Of a stretch of 5,325 bases of DNA, positions 4,991-5,325 are shown one piece after another. Under the pieces are notes generated by a model. It was not told the origin of the DNA. It did no database searches and saw only the letters and a list, made by a program, of their open reading frames with translations. Source of the DNA: an uncultured Cocleimonas sp. (GTDB taxonomy: Bacteria; Pseudomonadota; Gammaproteobacteria; Thiotrichales; Thiotrichaceae); NCBI GenBank assembly GCA_938041705.1, contig CALISP010000311.1:1-5325 (forward strand), read 5' to 3'. Each line of letters begins with the position of its first letter. Position 1 is the stretch's first letter. Position numbers and translations under genes: made by a program.

Positions 4991-5119
4991 ACTCACCCTG
5001 CGGGTAGTCATTACTTCGTTTCAACACTCTCTGAGTTCGGCTGCCTCTTTAGATTATCTAAGAGTCAAAGAGTGGAGCTACTTTCCGTAAGGGAATGCTG
5101 AAGGAGGTCGAAGCGAAGT
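4991..5119 (+). other. Multi-helix structured segment, candidate RNA element or structured repeat
   Basis: A first hairpin pairs ACT-ACCC (4991-4998, C4994 bulged) with GGGT-AGT (5002-5008) around TGC. A main fold follows. ACTTCGTTTC (5013-5022) pairs over ten positions with GAAGCGAAGT (5110-5119). Inside it CACTCT (5025-5030) pairs with AGAGTG (5069-5074), enclosing the hairpin 5045-5053/5057-5064. A second arm pairs TTTCC (5082-5086) with GGGAA (5091-5095) around GTAA, with AGC/GCT (5076-5078/5097-5099) extending it. This gives a three-way junction with a GNRA-type loop. The two wobble pairs (5019-5113 and 5084-5093) are G-U only on the plus strand. AAGGAGGT at 5101-5108 matches the ribosome-binding consensus. 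I recognise no named RNA family. No open frame of note occupies it. Confidence 0.5.
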
Positions 5120-5153
5120 GCTGAATCTAAAAACATGATTTAACTACTTAAGT

Positions 5154-5208
5154 GACACCCCCACCTTTTAGCACCTTTTTAAAAAGATATAAAAAGGTGG
5201 AAGGTGTC
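5154..5208. repeat. Palindromic C-rich/G-rich repeat, copy 2 of the dispersed motif
   Basis: GACACC (5154-5159) pairs with GGTGTC (5203-5208), and CACCTTTT (5162-5169) with AAAAGGTG (5192-5199). Alternatively CACCTTTTT (5172-5180) pairs perfectly with AAAAAGGTG (5191-5199), so the element can fold in two ways. Its left arm matches the copy at 2050-2075. It starts directly at the stop codon of the right-edge gene. Its shape suits a small non-autonomous element such as a REP- or MITE-like palindrome, which is inference. Confidence 0.6.
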
Positions 5209-5325
5209 CTATCGAATATTATTTACTAATTCTTCTACGATTACCTTTAACAAAAACGTCTCTCGCTCAATCGAAAGTCCTTTCTTATCGCTATTAGACA
5301 TCACTGCTTCATTGTGCGTGATTGC
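5209..5325 (-). CDS. C-terminal 38 residues of an unidentified protein (runs off the right edge)
   Basis: The minus strand is open from the window edge to TAG at 5211-5209. The visible tail reads AITHNEAVMSNSDKKGLS then IERETFLLKVIVEELVNNIR, and the last part looks like an amphipathic helix (ETFLLKVIVEELVNNI). An internal ATG at 5301 would give only 30 residues and has no ribosome site, so I take this as the end of a longer protein. No family is recognised from so short a piece. The stop codon abuts the palindromic repeat. Confidence 0.55.
   Translation of the reverse strand, partial: AITHNEAVMSNSDKKGLSIERETFLLKVIVEELVNNIR

Noticed and set aside
4991..5119. Integron attC site, tRNA or self-cleaving ribozyme
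   Set aside because: I see no attC core sites, no cloverleaf with a T-arm GTTCGA consensus, and no hammerhead core (CTGATGA with GAAA) in the segment.
5101..5136. AAGGAGGT ribosome-site-like sequence at 5101-5108 as a translation start
   Set aside because: The nearest start, GTG at 5118, opens only a six-codon frame ending in TGA, and the ATG at 5135 is followed by one codon and a stop.
1..5325. CRISPR array, rRNA or tRNA genes, complete insertion sequence
   Set aside because: Direct repeats are only pairs or triplets of short units without regular spacers, no conserved rRNA or tRNA sequence is seen, and no transposase frame is present.

Overview
The window is AT-rich, with the dense but loosely packed gene layout typical of a bacterial chromosome. 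Its content is a cupin-type DMSP lyase, a lipoprotein with a lipobox, a QorA-type quinone oxidoreductase and an AT-rich consensus-like promoter. Together these suggest a marine gammaproteobacterium, possibly an Alteromonadales/Colwellia-like organism. That placement is inference from gene content and composition, not from a marker gene.

Layout: nearly all genes lie on the minus strand as single units rather than a tight operon. From left to right: the 5' part of a qor-like NADPH:quinone oxidoreductase (1-432, running off the left edge); a LolA-like lipoprotein of unknown function (660-1529); a three-helix DUF3817 membrane protein (1662-1949); a DMSP lyase best matched to DddL (2101-2766); a secreted ankyrin-repeat protein (3042-4025); a gene-poor stretch of about 620 bases with a terminator, several inverted repeats and perhaps the eroded tail of a gene; one plus-strand gene for a small secreted protein (4651-4974); a strongly structured non-coding segment (4991-5119); a palindromic repeat (5154-5208); and the last 38 codons of an unidentified minus-strand gene (5209-5325).

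The functional centre is dddL, whose product would split dimethylsulfoniopropionate into acrylate and dimethyl sulfide. It appears to have its own promoter (TTGATT, 17 bases, TAATAT), with a TetR-type inverted repeat filling the spacer and a second perfect palindrome just past the likely start of transcription. No DMSP transporter, acrylate-detoxifying gene or TetR regulator lies in the window, so the lyase is an orphan here and its regulator would act in trans.

The most unusual non-coding feature is the segment at 4991-5119. It folds on paper into a 10-pair closing helix enclosing two hairpin arms, one capped by a GTAA (GNRA-type) loop. Both non-Watson-Crick pairs are G-U when read on the plus strand, which points to plus-strand RNA. 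A C-rich motif (GACACCCCC...CTTTTA) occurs twice in clear form and perhaps three more times in degraded form, each time just beyond the stop of a minus-strand gene.
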